Positions 34,301-41,954 of a stretch of DNA of 64,000 nt are shown here, in pieces (the first letter of the stretch is position 1; each line of letters starts with the position of its first letter). The stretch covers positions 124,001 to 188,000 of the forward strand of contig NZ_WAEM01000003.1 of assembly GCF_008806775.1 (NCBI RefSeq). The letters are read 5' to 3'. Origin of the DNA: Flavobacterium luteum (GTDB lineage: Bacteria > Bacteroidota > Bacteroidia > Flavobacteriales > Flavobacteriaceae). The notes below the pieces were generated by a model. That model was not told where the DNA came from and did not search any database. It saw only the letters and a list, made by a program, of their open reading frames with translations. The translations under genes and the position numbers were made by a program.

Positions 34301-35370
34301 TGTGGTAAAACTTTAAAGCCATTTACAACAAATAAATCTTCATCGCCATCTAAATCAAAATCAGAAAAACGGCAACCCCAACCCCAACCAGAAAACTCAA
34401 CATTTAATTCTTTGGCAGCATTTTTAAAAGTAGTATCGCCGTTATTATTATATAAAGCATTTGGATAGTATGAAGCAGTACTTGTTGCGGTTATAAAAAA
34501 ATCAAAATTTCCATCTAAATCATAATCTCCTATGGTAATTCCCATATCGGTACTTTTATGGTCTATGCCATAATCACTAGCTTTTTCGATAAAAGTGTTC
34601 CCATTTTCATTTAGTAATAAGGAGTTTGATTCTCCAAAGTCATTAGTGGTGTAGAAATCTATCCATCCATCATTATTGAAGTCAAAGGGAAACATAGTAT
34701 AACTATGTAAGCTTGGATATTGATCTATTTTTGTACTAGTAGTAACATTTTGAAAAGTACCATCTCCATTGTTCTTGTATAAAGTATTTCCTCCACAACC
34801 TTTCCAATCACAAATAAAAAGATCTAGAAAGCTGTCGTTATTATAATCGACCCACGTTGCCCCAGTATTGATACAGGTAGTAGTTTTGTTAATTCCCGCA
34901 AGAAGGGTAACATCTGAAAACGTTCCGTTTTTTTTATTATGAAAAAGTTGAACATCATTGAAATTTGTAAAAAACAAATCGGGATACCCATCGTTATCAT
35001 AGTCTCCCCAATAAACACCAAATTTATATCCATCTAAGGCCTCACAATTAGGAATGTCATCAAGTTTTGGTAAAAGATTAACTAAACCAGAAATGTTTGT
35101 TACATCGGTAAAAGAACCATCATTGTTATTGCGAAATAAACGACTATGAGATTTTTCATCATTATTATCATCTCTATCTTTAGCCACAACAAAAATATCT
35201 AAATCACCATCTAAATCATAATCAGCAGCTGCAACACCATTATTATTTTCTAATTTTGATAATCCTGAAATTGTTTCAATTCGTTCTAAAGTTTGAGCAA
35301 ATACATTAGTATCAAAAAGCAATAAACTAAGAACTAAACAATAAAAACTAAAGGCAAAATATTTTTTCAT
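31321..35370 (-). CDS. Secreted fusion: FG-GAP/VCBS repeats, ASPIC domain, vanadium haloperoxidase domain, T9SS tail
   Basis: This 1349-residue protein has a signal peptide ending VFAQ. Residues 40-430 are FG-GAP/VCBS repeats with many DxDxDGxxD calcium loops (DYDLDGDLDIF). Residues 440-510 are an UnbV/ASPIC domain, followed by GCTDPSSCKYNPLA and a PKD-like sandwich. Residues 650-1260 are a vanadium-dependent haloperoxidase domain with vanadate ligands at the canonical spacing: Lys1053 to Arg1060 (7), SGH with His1163, Arg1226 to His1232 (6). The tail (YPNPV...GMYLLKV) is a type IX secretion sorting domain. It may be a haloperoxidase or an acid phosphatase. Confidence 0.88.
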   Translation of the reverse strand: MKKYFAFSFYCLVLSLLLFDTNVFAQTLERIETISGLSKLENNNGVAAADYDLDGDLDIFVVAKDRDDNNDEKSHSRLFRNNNDGSFTDVTNISGLVNLLPKLDDIPNCEALDGYKFGVYWGDYDNDGYPDLFFTNFNDVQLFHNKKNGTFSDVTLLAGINKTTTCINTGATWVDYNNDSFLDLFICDWKGCGGNTLYKNNGDGTFQNVTTSTKIDQYPSLHSYTMFPFDFNNDGWIDFYTTNDFGESNSLLLNENGNTFIEKASDYGIDHKSTDMGITIGDYDLDGNFDFFITATSTASYYPNALYNNNGDTTFKNAAKELNVEFSGWGWGCRFSDFDLDGDEDLFVVNGFKVLPQSQKNAYFKNLHKEGQKSLINISSDLGLNEFTRSTEVLDFDYDNDGDLDIYVTNTDSKSFFYENKTLTANQTSDLAWLKVSLLGTISNKDAIGTKLSVTTNEGTIIRYYNGVGMLSQSLKPVHFGLNKATTINELKITWPSGIVDVFTNLPINKALRFTEAQQGYETLNSSPSAKIYGCTDPSSCKYNPLATANDNSCYLESSNVISGSIDSGFNSIESYNYPIENNAEAIWTVEGGKILSGQGTGSITVKWKIESNGKIKVQEKINNCVVSTTELNVNLNVKNAPENISVARIWNEALLAAIRKDFARPTVHARNLFHTAIALYDSWAIYDTKASPYLMGNTLNGFQSTLNEFTANENKADAVNKTMSYAAYRLLNFRFLNSPGAVKSRARFDMIMNQLGYDINNTSEDYETGDAAALGNYIGQTLINYGLLDGSNEVNSYKNIFYKPINPPLDLDLVGQGTGILNCNRWQPLSFNTFIDQSGNIIPGTTPSFLSAEWGKVFPFALKDKKIVQRDGYNYTVYHQPNLPPQLDINTQTESGNQYKWNFRLVSKWSSHLDASDGVSIDISPKSLGNIDFESLPKSPADYPNFYDENEGGDIGKGYSINPATGQPYQTQMVPRGDYARVLAEFWADGPDSETPPGHWFSILNYASDHPQFVKKFNGKGDVLSPLEWDVKAYFILGGAVHDAAVTAWGIKGWADYIRPISAIRYMCELGQSTDPSLPNYHIGGIQLDPGFVELVKEGDPLSGLNNINVGKIKLKAWIGHDAIKNAATDVAGVGWILGENWWPYQRPSFVTPPFAGFISGHSTFSRAAAEVMTLITGDKYFPGGMSEFKAPKNDFLVFEKGPSQDIFLQWATYQDASDQCSLSRIWGGIHPPADDIPGRLIGKEIGIEAYNFAIPYFDSALSNTRFQKDKEILLYPNPVTQSEIYIANTSKTDEIKVFDMQGRVIQIESKSFDVQTSTSHVNLSKNTATGMYLLKVNALSKIILVKN

Positions 35371-35395
35371 TCACATAAATTTTAAAAAATAAAAA

Positions 35396-35403
35396 CAAAT
35401 ATA
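35396..35403 (-). promoter_or_regulatory. -7 box of the haloperoxidase fusion gene
   Basis: TATATTTG on the minus strand (complement of 35396-35403) matches TANNTTTG, 26 bases before the start codon. The -33 element is not clear. Confidence 0.5.
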
Positions 35404-35448
35404 TTAATTTAATTATTACTGTGATTATTTTAAAATTTTGTGATAAAA

Positions 35449-37137
35449 TTAATTTATGTCTTTTGCTTTCAACTGAACTGAAATTTTGTCATTATACTCA
35501 TTTTCATCAATACAATATATAATGTCAAATGAATTTTGATTTTTCACTCTGTCGAATTTCATTCCTAATCCAAAACCAATTGCAGCAATTCCCTCGGAAT
35601 TATTTTGCTTTACAAATAGTTTTAAATGTTCATTATCTTGTCCTAATGGTTTTCCGTAACCAGTATCTTTTACATTTTTTGTCAAAAAAACTGGAGTCAT
35701 GTTTTGTGGGCCAAAAGGCTCAAATTGTTTTAAAATCCTAAAAAGTTTAGGGGTGATATCAATAAAATCAATCTCAGCATCAATCGAAATTTCTGGAGTT
35801 AATAAATCGGGATGAATGGTTTCTTGTACCACCTTTTCAAAAGAGGCTTTGAAATCTTCATACTTTTCTGCTGCCAATGTCATTCCTGCCGCATACATGT
35901 GTCCTCCAAATTGTTCTAAATGTTCCGAACAAGCCTCCAAGGCATTATATATATCAAATCCTTTTACAGATCGTGCCGAAGCGGCATATTTATCGCCACT
36001 TTTAGTAAAAACCAATGTTGGTCTATAATACGTTTCTATCAATCGAGAAGCTACAATGCCAATAACGCCTTTGTGCCAATCTTCTTGAAAAACCACTGTT
36101 GTGAATCGCTCTTTCTCTTGATTTTCCTCAATTTGTTGTAGTGCTTCTTTGGTAATTTGTTTGTCTAAATCTTTTCTATCCGAATTGTATTTCTCAATTT
36201 CACTTGCAAATTGTTGTGCTTGTTCAAAATCAAATTCGGTTAACAATTCAACCGCATGATTCCCGTGTTTGATTCTTCCTGCGGCATTTATTCGTGGAGC
36301 AATGATAAAAACCACATCGGTTATATCTAAAATCTTTTTCTTTATCTGAAAGATTAACGCTTTGATTCCTGGTCTAGGTTCGGCATTAATTACTTGTAAT
36401 CCAAAATAGGCTAGAATCCTATTTTCACCTGACATTGGTACAATATCGGCAGCAATAGCCGTCGCAACCAAATCTAAATACGCAACTAAATCATCAATGG
36501 TTTGTCCTCTATTTTCACCTAAAGCCTGAATCAATTTAAAACCAACACCACAACCACATAATTCGTCATACGGATAATTGCAATCATCTCTTTTTGGATC
36601 CAAAACAGCAATAGCATCTGGCAAAACTGCTCCTGGTCGGTGATGATCGCAGATGATAAAATCAATATTTCGTTCTTTAGCGTAGGCCACATGATTTATT
36701 GATTTTATACCACAATCTAAGGCAATAATCAGCGAAAAATCATTATCATCGGCAAAGTCAATTCCTTTAAAAGAAATCCCATAACCCTCATCATAGCGGT
36801 CGGGAATATAAGTGGCAACGTTAGGGTAATAGGTTTTTAAATACGAAGAAACTAATGATACAGCTGTCGTTCCGTCGACATCATAATCGCCAAAAACGAG
36901 AATGTTTTCTTGATTTGCAATCGCTTTTTCAATTCGTTGTACTGCTTTATCCATATCTTTCATTAAGTATGGATGGTGTAAATCAGTTAATTTAGGGCGA
37001 AAAAATTGTCGGGCTTCTTCATAGGTTTCAATGCCTCGTTGCAAAAGCAATTGCGCAATTAAGTGATCCACTTGTAATGCTTCAGACAGCGTTTTTATTT
37101 TTTCGAATTCGGGAGTGGGTTTGATAGTCCAGCGCAT
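35449..37137 (-). CDS. recJ: Single-stranded-DNA-specific exonuclease RecJ
   Basis: This 562-residue DHH-family enzyme has the motifs FGDYDVDGTTAVSL (near 80), ALDCGIKS, ICDHHRPG (near 160) and LDPKRDD. DHHA1 follows (GGHMYAAGMTL near 415), with a C-terminal OB-like domain. It degrades single-stranded DNA 5' to 3' in recombination and repair. Length and start are normal. Confidence 0.96.
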   Translation of the reverse strand: MRWTIKPTPEFEKIKTLSEALQVDHLIAQLLLQRGIETYEEARQFFRPKLTDLHHPYLMKDMDKAVQRIEKAIANQENILVFGDYDVDGTTAVSLVSSYLKTYYPNVATYIPDRYDEGYGISFKGIDFADDNDFSLIIALDCGIKSINHVAYAKERNIDFIICDHHRPGAVLPDAIAVLDPKRDDCNYPYDELCGCGVGFKLIQALGENRGQTIDDLVAYLDLVATAIAADIVPMSGENRILAYFGLQVINAEPRPGIKALIFQIKKKILDITDVVFIIAPRINAAGRIKHGNHAVELLTEFDFEQAQQFASEIEKYNSDRKDLDKQITKEALQQIEENQEKERFTTVVFQEDWHKGVIGIVASRLIETYYRPTLVFTKSGDKYAASARSVKGFDIYNALEACSEHLEQFGGHMYAAGMTLAAEKYEDFKASFEKVVQETIHPDLLTPEISIDAEIDFIDITPKLFRILKQFEPFGPQNMTPVFLTKNVKDTGYGKPLGQDNEHLKLFVKQNNSEGIAAIGFGLGMKFDRVKNQNSFDIIYCIDENEYNDKISVQLKAKDIN

Positions 37138-37304
37138 AAATTAAAATTTTGTATGGTGTATAAAATGAAATTCAAATTTACTATTATTTTTTAAAATGGA
37201 GTTCATTACTAATAAATTATGAACATTGAATTTATAAATCCAGAAATAATTCGTTTCTTGTACCTCCAAATTCTTTTTTATTAGAAACATAAAATCAATT
37301 CACA

Positions 37305-38927
37305 ATGCAAATTCAAGGACAAATTGTAGATATTATAAACCGTCGCATTTATTCAGGGGAAATCGCTGTCGAAAACGGAAAAATCATTGCCATAGTTGAG
37401 AAAAATCATGAAGTGAAAAATTATATACTTCCTGGATTTATCGATGCGCATATTCATATTGAAAGTTCTATGTTGGTTCCTTCTGAATTTGCAAAATTGG
37501 CGGTACTTCACGGAACCGTAGCTACTATTTCTGACCCGCACGAAATTGCAAATGTTTTGGGTAAAGACGGAGTATATTATATGATTGAAAACAGTAAAAA
37601 AGTGCCGCTGAAATTTCATTTTGGTGCGCCTTCATGTGTTCCTGCTACTTCATTTGAAACAGCGGGAGCAATTATCGATTCTGAAGGAATTAAAGAGTTA
37701 ATGGCTTCACCAGATATTTATTATTTGGCCGAAATGATGAATTATCCTGGTGTTTTGTTTGACGATGAAGAGGTTCTGAAGAAAATACAATGGGCAAAAC
37801 ATTTTGGCAAACCAATAGATGGACATGCACCAGGATTGCGTGGTGAAAATGTAAAAAAATATATTTCTGCTGGAATTACAACAGATCATGAATGTTTCAC
37901 TTTTGATGAAGCTCAGGAAAAATTAAGTCTCGGAATGAAAGTAATTATTCGCGAAGGAAGCGCAGCAAAAAACTTCAATGCTCTGATTGATTTGCTTCCG
38001 GAACATTATGAAAACATGATGTTTTGTTCAGACGACAAACATCCTGACGATTTAATTGTGGGACACATTAATTTACTTTGTGCTCGCGCTGTGGCTATAG
38101 GGATGGATGTTTTTAAAGTATTGCAAGCCGCTTGTGTCAATCCAGTTCATCATTATAAAATGAATGTAGGCTTATTAAAAGAAAATGATGCTGCCGATTT
38201 TATTGTGGTGGAAGATTTAACCAACTTTAATATTATTCAGACCTATATTGACGGAGAATTAGTTGCTGAAAATGGGCAGTCATTTGTAAAACATGTCCCG
38301 TTTGAAACACCAAATAATTTTAATATTACATCTAAAACAATAACTGATTTTGAAATCCCCAGTAATGCCAAAACAATTCGAGTTATTGAAGCTTTAGAAG
38401 GACAATTGATTACTAACGAAATTCATCATGAATCCTTACTCGAAAACGGCAAAATCATTTCTGATGTAAAAAATGACATTCTAAAAATGGCGGTTGTCAA
38501 TCGCTATCAAAATACAAAACCAGCTGTTGCCTTCATCAAAAACTTCGGATTAAAAAAAGGAGCTATTGCCAGTTCTGTGGCACACGATTGTCATAATATT
38601 GTGGTTGTAGGAACTTCTGACGAAGAAATTTGCAATGCTGTGAATCTTATCATTAAAAACACGGGCGGAATTTGCGCAGTAAATGGTGCTGAAAACAAAT
38701 CCTTAGCGCTTCCCGTTGCCGGAATTATCAGCGACAAAGATGGTTGGGAAACTGGAAAATTATACGAGGAAATTGATGCGATGGCAAAAGCATTGGGAAG
38801 CAATTTAAGAGCGCCTTTTATGACACTTTCCTTCATGGCACTTTTGGTTATTCCCGATTTGAAATTATCAGATAAAGGATTATTTAGTGGAAATACCTTT
38901 TCTTTTGTAGATTTGGAAGTTATTTAA
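37305..38927 (+). CDS. ade: Adenine deaminase
   Basis: This 540-residue amidohydrolase has the metal site [19 protein letters not shown] near residue 45, then [14 protein letters not shown], and the C-terminal adenine-deaminase domain ([34 protein letters not shown]). It converts adenine to hypoxanthine with release of ammonia. It stands alone between recJ (divergent) and a HopJ-like gene (convergent). Confidence 0.95.
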   Translation: MQIQGQIVDIINRRIYSGEIAVENGKIIAIVEKNHEVKNYILPGFIDAHIHIESSMLVPSEFAKLAVLHGTVATISDPHEIANVLGKDGVYYMIENSKKVPLKFHFGAPSCVPATSFETAGAIIDSEGIKELMASPDIYYLAEMMNYPGVLFDDEEVLKKIQWAKHFGKPIDGHAPGLRGENVKKYISAGITTDHECFTFDEAQEKLSLGMKVIIREGSAAKNFNALIDLLPEHYENMMFCSDDKHPDDLIVGHINLLCARAVAIGMDVFKVLQAACVNPVHHYKMNVGLLKENDAADFIVVEDLTNFNIIQTYIDGELVAENGQSFVKHVPFETPNNFNITSKTITDFEIPSNAKTIRVIEALEGQLITNEIHHESLLENGKIISDVKNDILKMAVVNRYQNTKPAVAFIKNFGLKKGAIASSVAHDCHNIVVVGTSDEEICNAVNLIIKNTGGICAVNGAENKSLALPVAGIISDKDGWETGKLYEEIDAMAKALGSNLRAPFMTLSFMALLVIPDLKLSDKGLFSGNTFSFVDLEVI

Positions 38928-39002
38928 TCACGCAGTTCAAGAAGAATGCGCAAAGTATAAAGAAAATTAGTAAAAATTCTTTTAATCTGTGGTTGAATTT
39001 TT

Positions 39003-39347
39003 TTATTTCAAAGTCAAAGCCTCTCCTTCAAATTGAATTCCATTCCATCCAGTTTTCATAAAATTTCGAATGTTTTGGTGGTTTGTCCCTTCTGTGTTTC
39101 CTAATACTTCATCATAGTAAAGGGCTCCAAAACAAGATAAAGTTTCTTCTTGAGATAAATTTTGTAATTTAGCAAAAGCAAATAGTTTACAAGAGCCTGA
39201 GTTTTCACCAACACTATTATGTTGTAAACCATTCTGGAATGCTGTTGGGGTAAAATCGTAATGTTCTTCAATTACAGCAATGGTTTCAGAGAATTGTATC
39301 TCCTTGGGAGTTTGTTTTACTTTTTGTAAAAAGGAATGAATACTCAT
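39003..39347 (-). CDS. HopJ-like small protein
   Basis: This 114-residue protein matches the family named after a Pseudomonas type III effector: FSETIAVIEEHYDFTPTAFQNG, GSCKLFAFAKLQNLSQEETLSCFGALYYDEVL and NHQNIRNFMKTGW. The family is widespread in bacteria without type III secretion, so the name should not be read as function. It lies 9 bases downstream of rsmI on the same strand and is probably co-transcribed. Confidence 0.85.
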   Translation of the reverse strand: MSIHSFLQKVKQTPKEIQFSETIAVIEEHYDFTPTAFQNGLQHNSVGENSGSCKLFAFAKLQNLSQEETLSCFGALYYDEVLGNTEGTNHQNIRNFMKTGWNGIQFEGEALTLK

Positions 39348-39356
39348 TAGTTTGAA

Positions 39357-40061
39357 TTATAATTCAGATTGTTTTTTGTTTTCTTTTGTTACTGCTTTCC
39401 CGCCAATCACAACCACAATTTCTCCTTTTGGAGGTTTATTTTCAAAATGAGTCAGCACTTCTATTGCAGTTCCTCTCACATTTTCTTCATGTAGTTTAGA
39501 TAATTCACGAGAAACACAAATTTGTCGATCCTCGCCAAAATAAGTAATGAATTCTGCTAAAGTTTTAACCAATTTATGAGGAGAAACATATAAAATTATG
39601 GTCCGAGTTTCTTCGGCTAAAGCTAAATATCGGGTTTGTCTTCCCTTTTTTTCAGGCAAAAAACCTTCAAATACAAACCTATCATTTGGCAAACCGCTAT
39701 TGACCAATGCAGGGACAAATGCCGTTGCTCCTGGTAAACATTCTACTTCAATTTTGTTTTCGACACAAGCTCTAGTTAATAAAAATCCAGGGTCGGAAAT
39801 AGCTGGGGTTCCCGCATCCGAAATCAGAGCTATTGTTTCTCCTGCTTTTAATCTAGAAATTAAATTTTCAATGGTTTTATGCTCATTATGCATGTGATGA
39901 CTGTGCATGTGCGTGCCAATCTCGAAATGCTTTAAAAGTTTTCCGCTGGTTCGGGTATCTTCCGCCAAAATCAAATCGACTTCTTTGAGAATGCGAATCG
40001 CTCGAAAAGTCATATCTTCGAGATTGCCTATAGGCGTAGGAACAATAAATAATTTTGACAT
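39357..40061 (-). CDS. rsmI: 16S rRNA (cytidine1402-2'-O)-methyltransferase
   Basis: This 234-residue SAM-dependent enzyme of the tetrapyrrole-methylase fold begins LFIVPTPIGNLEDMTFRAIRIL. It has LAEDTRTSGKLLKHF, ISDAGTPAISDPG and FEGFLPEKKGRQ, all RsmI signatures. It methylates the ribose of C1402 in the decoding centre. The C-terminus is shorter than in E. coli (286 residues), lacking the extra C-terminal domain, which is usual in Bacteroidota. Confidence 0.95.
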   Translation of the reverse strand: MSKLFIVPTPIGNLEDMTFRAIRILKEVDLILAEDTRTSGKLLKHFEIGTHMHSHHMHNEHKTIENLISRLKAGETIALISDAGTPAISDPGFLLTRACVENKIEVECLPGATAFVPALVNSGLPNDRFVFEGFLPEKKGRQTRYLALAEETRTIILYVSPHKLVKTLAEFITYFGEDRQICVSRELSKLHEENVRGTAIEVLTHFENKPPKGEIVVVIGGKAVTKENKKQSEL

Positions 40062-40074
40062 AGCCCTAAAATTG

Positions 40075-40120
40075 AAACACGAATTTTACTCCTTTTTGCA
40101 AATAGGTAAAATTCGTGTTT
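40075..40120 (-). terminator. Terminator after the acidic protein gene
   Basis: AAACACGAATTTTAC (40075-40089) and GTAAAATTCGTGTTT (40106-40120) form a perfect 15-base stem with a 16-base loop. It separates the acidic protein gene from rsmI. A strong T run is lacking, so efficiency is uncertain. Confidence 0.6.
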
Positions 40121-40138
40121 GTTAAATTGTTGTTGTGT

Positions 40139-41089
40139 TTAGGAGAATTTTTTCTCTAAAATTTCCATAAATCGTTCAGCATATTCGTCTTTGCCTTCCC
40201 AGTTGTTATAATCTGGTTTCACCATATTGTCAATAAAGGATTGGGCTTCCTGAAAAGTATCGAATGTAATTAACTGATTCAAAACTCTATTGTATTCTTC
40301 ACTACTGTTTGCGAAAAGATGTTTCATAAAAGCAATTCTATCGTTTAATCCGATAGTAATTCCTTTAGAAAGTCTGTCATTTAAAGAAATAGTTTTATAA
40401 TCTTCTATTTTATTAAGAGCAATTACGGGTGAGTTTTCAGAATAACTCCTACTTATGGGAATAACATTTTCAGGTTGTAATTTTGCTTCTTTTTGTAATT
40501 CTTCTGGTTTTACAAAAACGGGATCTACATAATCGGCACCTAATAAATCGTCAAAAGAAATCTGAGAATCTTTACTTTTAATTTCTTTTATTTCTTCTGT
40601 TTTAGAATCAAAAGCCAATTCAAAAGCGGGTTTAAATGCCGGCTCTTCTGTTGCAATAGGTTCAGATATTTCTTGTTTTTCTTCTTCTAATTCTGTAATA
40701 GTTTCCTCTTGTATTTCTTCTATATCAATGGCTTCATGAATAACAACAATTGGTTCTTCCTTGATTTCTTCTTCAATTTTAGATTCTATTTCATTTTCTA
40801 AAGTTTCAACTTCTTCAATGGTTTCAGTAACAGGCTCAATTATAGAATTTACTTCTTCTTTAATGGTTTCAATAGGAGATTCAAAAGCAACTTCTAATTT
40901 TTCCTCAATTTCTGTGTAACCAATAGTTGGTTTTACATCACCAAAATTTTCTTCTACAAAAAGTAAAACAGATAATTTCTCATATAATTTTTGAGTTTCT
41001 TGATGCAATTGAACCAACTCTGATTTGTTTTTTAACTTTAAAATTCTGTGAGCAATGCTTATTAAATCAGCTTCTAGCTTTTTTTTCAT
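40139..41089 (-). CDS. Acidic protein of unknown function with conserved-looking ends
   Basis: I do not recognise this 316-residue protein. Residues 1-75 form a helical, coiled-coil-like segment (ADLISIAHRILKLKNKSEL). Residues 80-190 are low-complexity, rich in Glu, Ile, Thr and Val with imperfect repeats (EEVETLENEIESKIEEEIKEE). Residues 230-316 look like a compact helical domain (SLNDRLSKGITIGLNDRIAFMKHLF, then FDTFQEAQSFIDNM and WEGKDEYAERFMEILE). There is no signal peptide or membrane segment, so it is cytoplasmic. It is divergent from tdk. A scaffold between two folded ends is a guess. Confidence 0.75.
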   Translation of the reverse strand: MKKKLEADLISIAHRILKLKNKSELVQLHQETQKLYEKLSVLLFVEENFGDVKPTIGYTEIEEKLEVAFESPIETIKEEVNSIIEPVTETIEEVETLENEIESKIEEEIKEEPIVVIHEAIDIEEIQEETITELEEEKQEISEPIATEEPAFKPAFELAFDSKTEEIKEIKSKDSQISFDDLLGADYVDPVFVKPEELQKEAKLQPENVIPISRSYSENSPVIALNKIEDYKTISLNDRLSKGITIGLNDRIAFMKHLFANSSEEYNRVLNQLITFDTFQEAQSFIDNMVKPDYNNWEGKDEYAERFMEILEKKFS

Positions 41090-41325
41090 GACGTATTGAA
41101 TTATAGTATGTGCAATTTGTTTTTTTGTGTAATTTCTAGTTTATTTCCTAAAGTAAAAAGAAACCTTTATTCGCAACAATATCATTTTATAAATAAGTGT
41201 TCTTGAATCTTCGATTTGATAAAAATTTTCTACTTTTGAGACGATGTAAAAGTATAAAATTTTTGTATCTGTTGTTTGCGTCACAAAGTAATAAAAACTA
41301 TTCAATTTTAAAGTAAAAAAACAAA

Positions 41326-41952
41326 ATGTTTCTCGAAAATACAGTAAATCATAAAGAACAATTTGGTTGGATTGAGGTCATTTGCGGTTCGATGTTTTCG
41401 GGAAAGACGGAAGAATTGATTCGGAGACTAAAAAGAGCTCAATTTGCCAAACAAAAAGTAGAAATTTTCAAACCCACAATTGACACTCGTTATCATGACG
41501 AAATGGTGGTGTCGCATGATGCAACACAAATACGCTCTACTCCAGTGCCAGCCGCCGCAAATATTGCACTTTTAGCTCAAGGCTGCGATGTAGTTGGCAT
41601 TGATGAAGCACAATTTTTTGACGATGAGATTGTTAAAATTTGTAACGATTTAGCCAATCAAGGCATACGAGTTATTGTAGCTGGATTAGATATGGATTTT
41701 AAAGGCAATCCTTTTGGCCCAATGCCTGCACTTATGGCAACCGCTGAATATGTAACCAAGGTTCACGCTGTTTGTACTCGCACAGGAAATTTAGCCAATT
41801 ACAGTTTTAGAAAAACAGCAAATGATAATTTAGTGCTTCTGGGCGAAACCGAAGAATATGAGCCTTTAAGTAGAGCCGCTTATTTTTATGCGATGAAAGA
41901 GAATCAGGAAAAGGAAAAAGAAATCGAATCTAAAGCCAAAAACAAGAAATAG
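41326..41952 (+). CDS. tdk: Thymidine kinase, type II
   Basis: This 208-residue protein has the P-loop GSMFSGKT (21-28), the Walker B-like [15 protein letters not shown], and the lasso region with [19 protein letters not shown]. It phosphorylates thymidine for dTTP salvage. The structural zinc site of type II kinases is lost: the C-x2-C pair is reduced to one Cys in VCTRTGNLA, and no second pair follows. The C-terminus is a Lys/Glu-rich helix. The next gene starts 2 bases after the stop. Confidence 0.95.
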   Translation: MFLENTVNHKEQFGWIEVICGSMFSGKTEELIRRLKRAQFAKQKVEIFKPTIDTRYHDEMVVSHDATQIRSTPVPAAANIALLAQGCDVVGIDEAQFFDDEIVKICNDLANQGIRVIVAGLDMDFKGNPFGPMPALMATAEYVTKVHAVCTRTGNLANYSFRKTANDNLVLLGETEEYEPLSRAAYFYAMKENQEKEKEIESKAKNKK

Positions 41953-41954
41953 TT

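Noticed and set aside
37219..37284. A 21-codon frame starting MNIEFINPEIIRF before the adenine deaminase gene
   Set aside because: Too short, with no compositional or contextual support; it lies in ordinary AT-rich spacer.
39003..39347. HopJ match as a sign of a type III secretion effector
   Set aside because: The family is common in bacteria with no type III system, the gene lies in a housekeeping context after rsmI, and no injectisome gene is seen.
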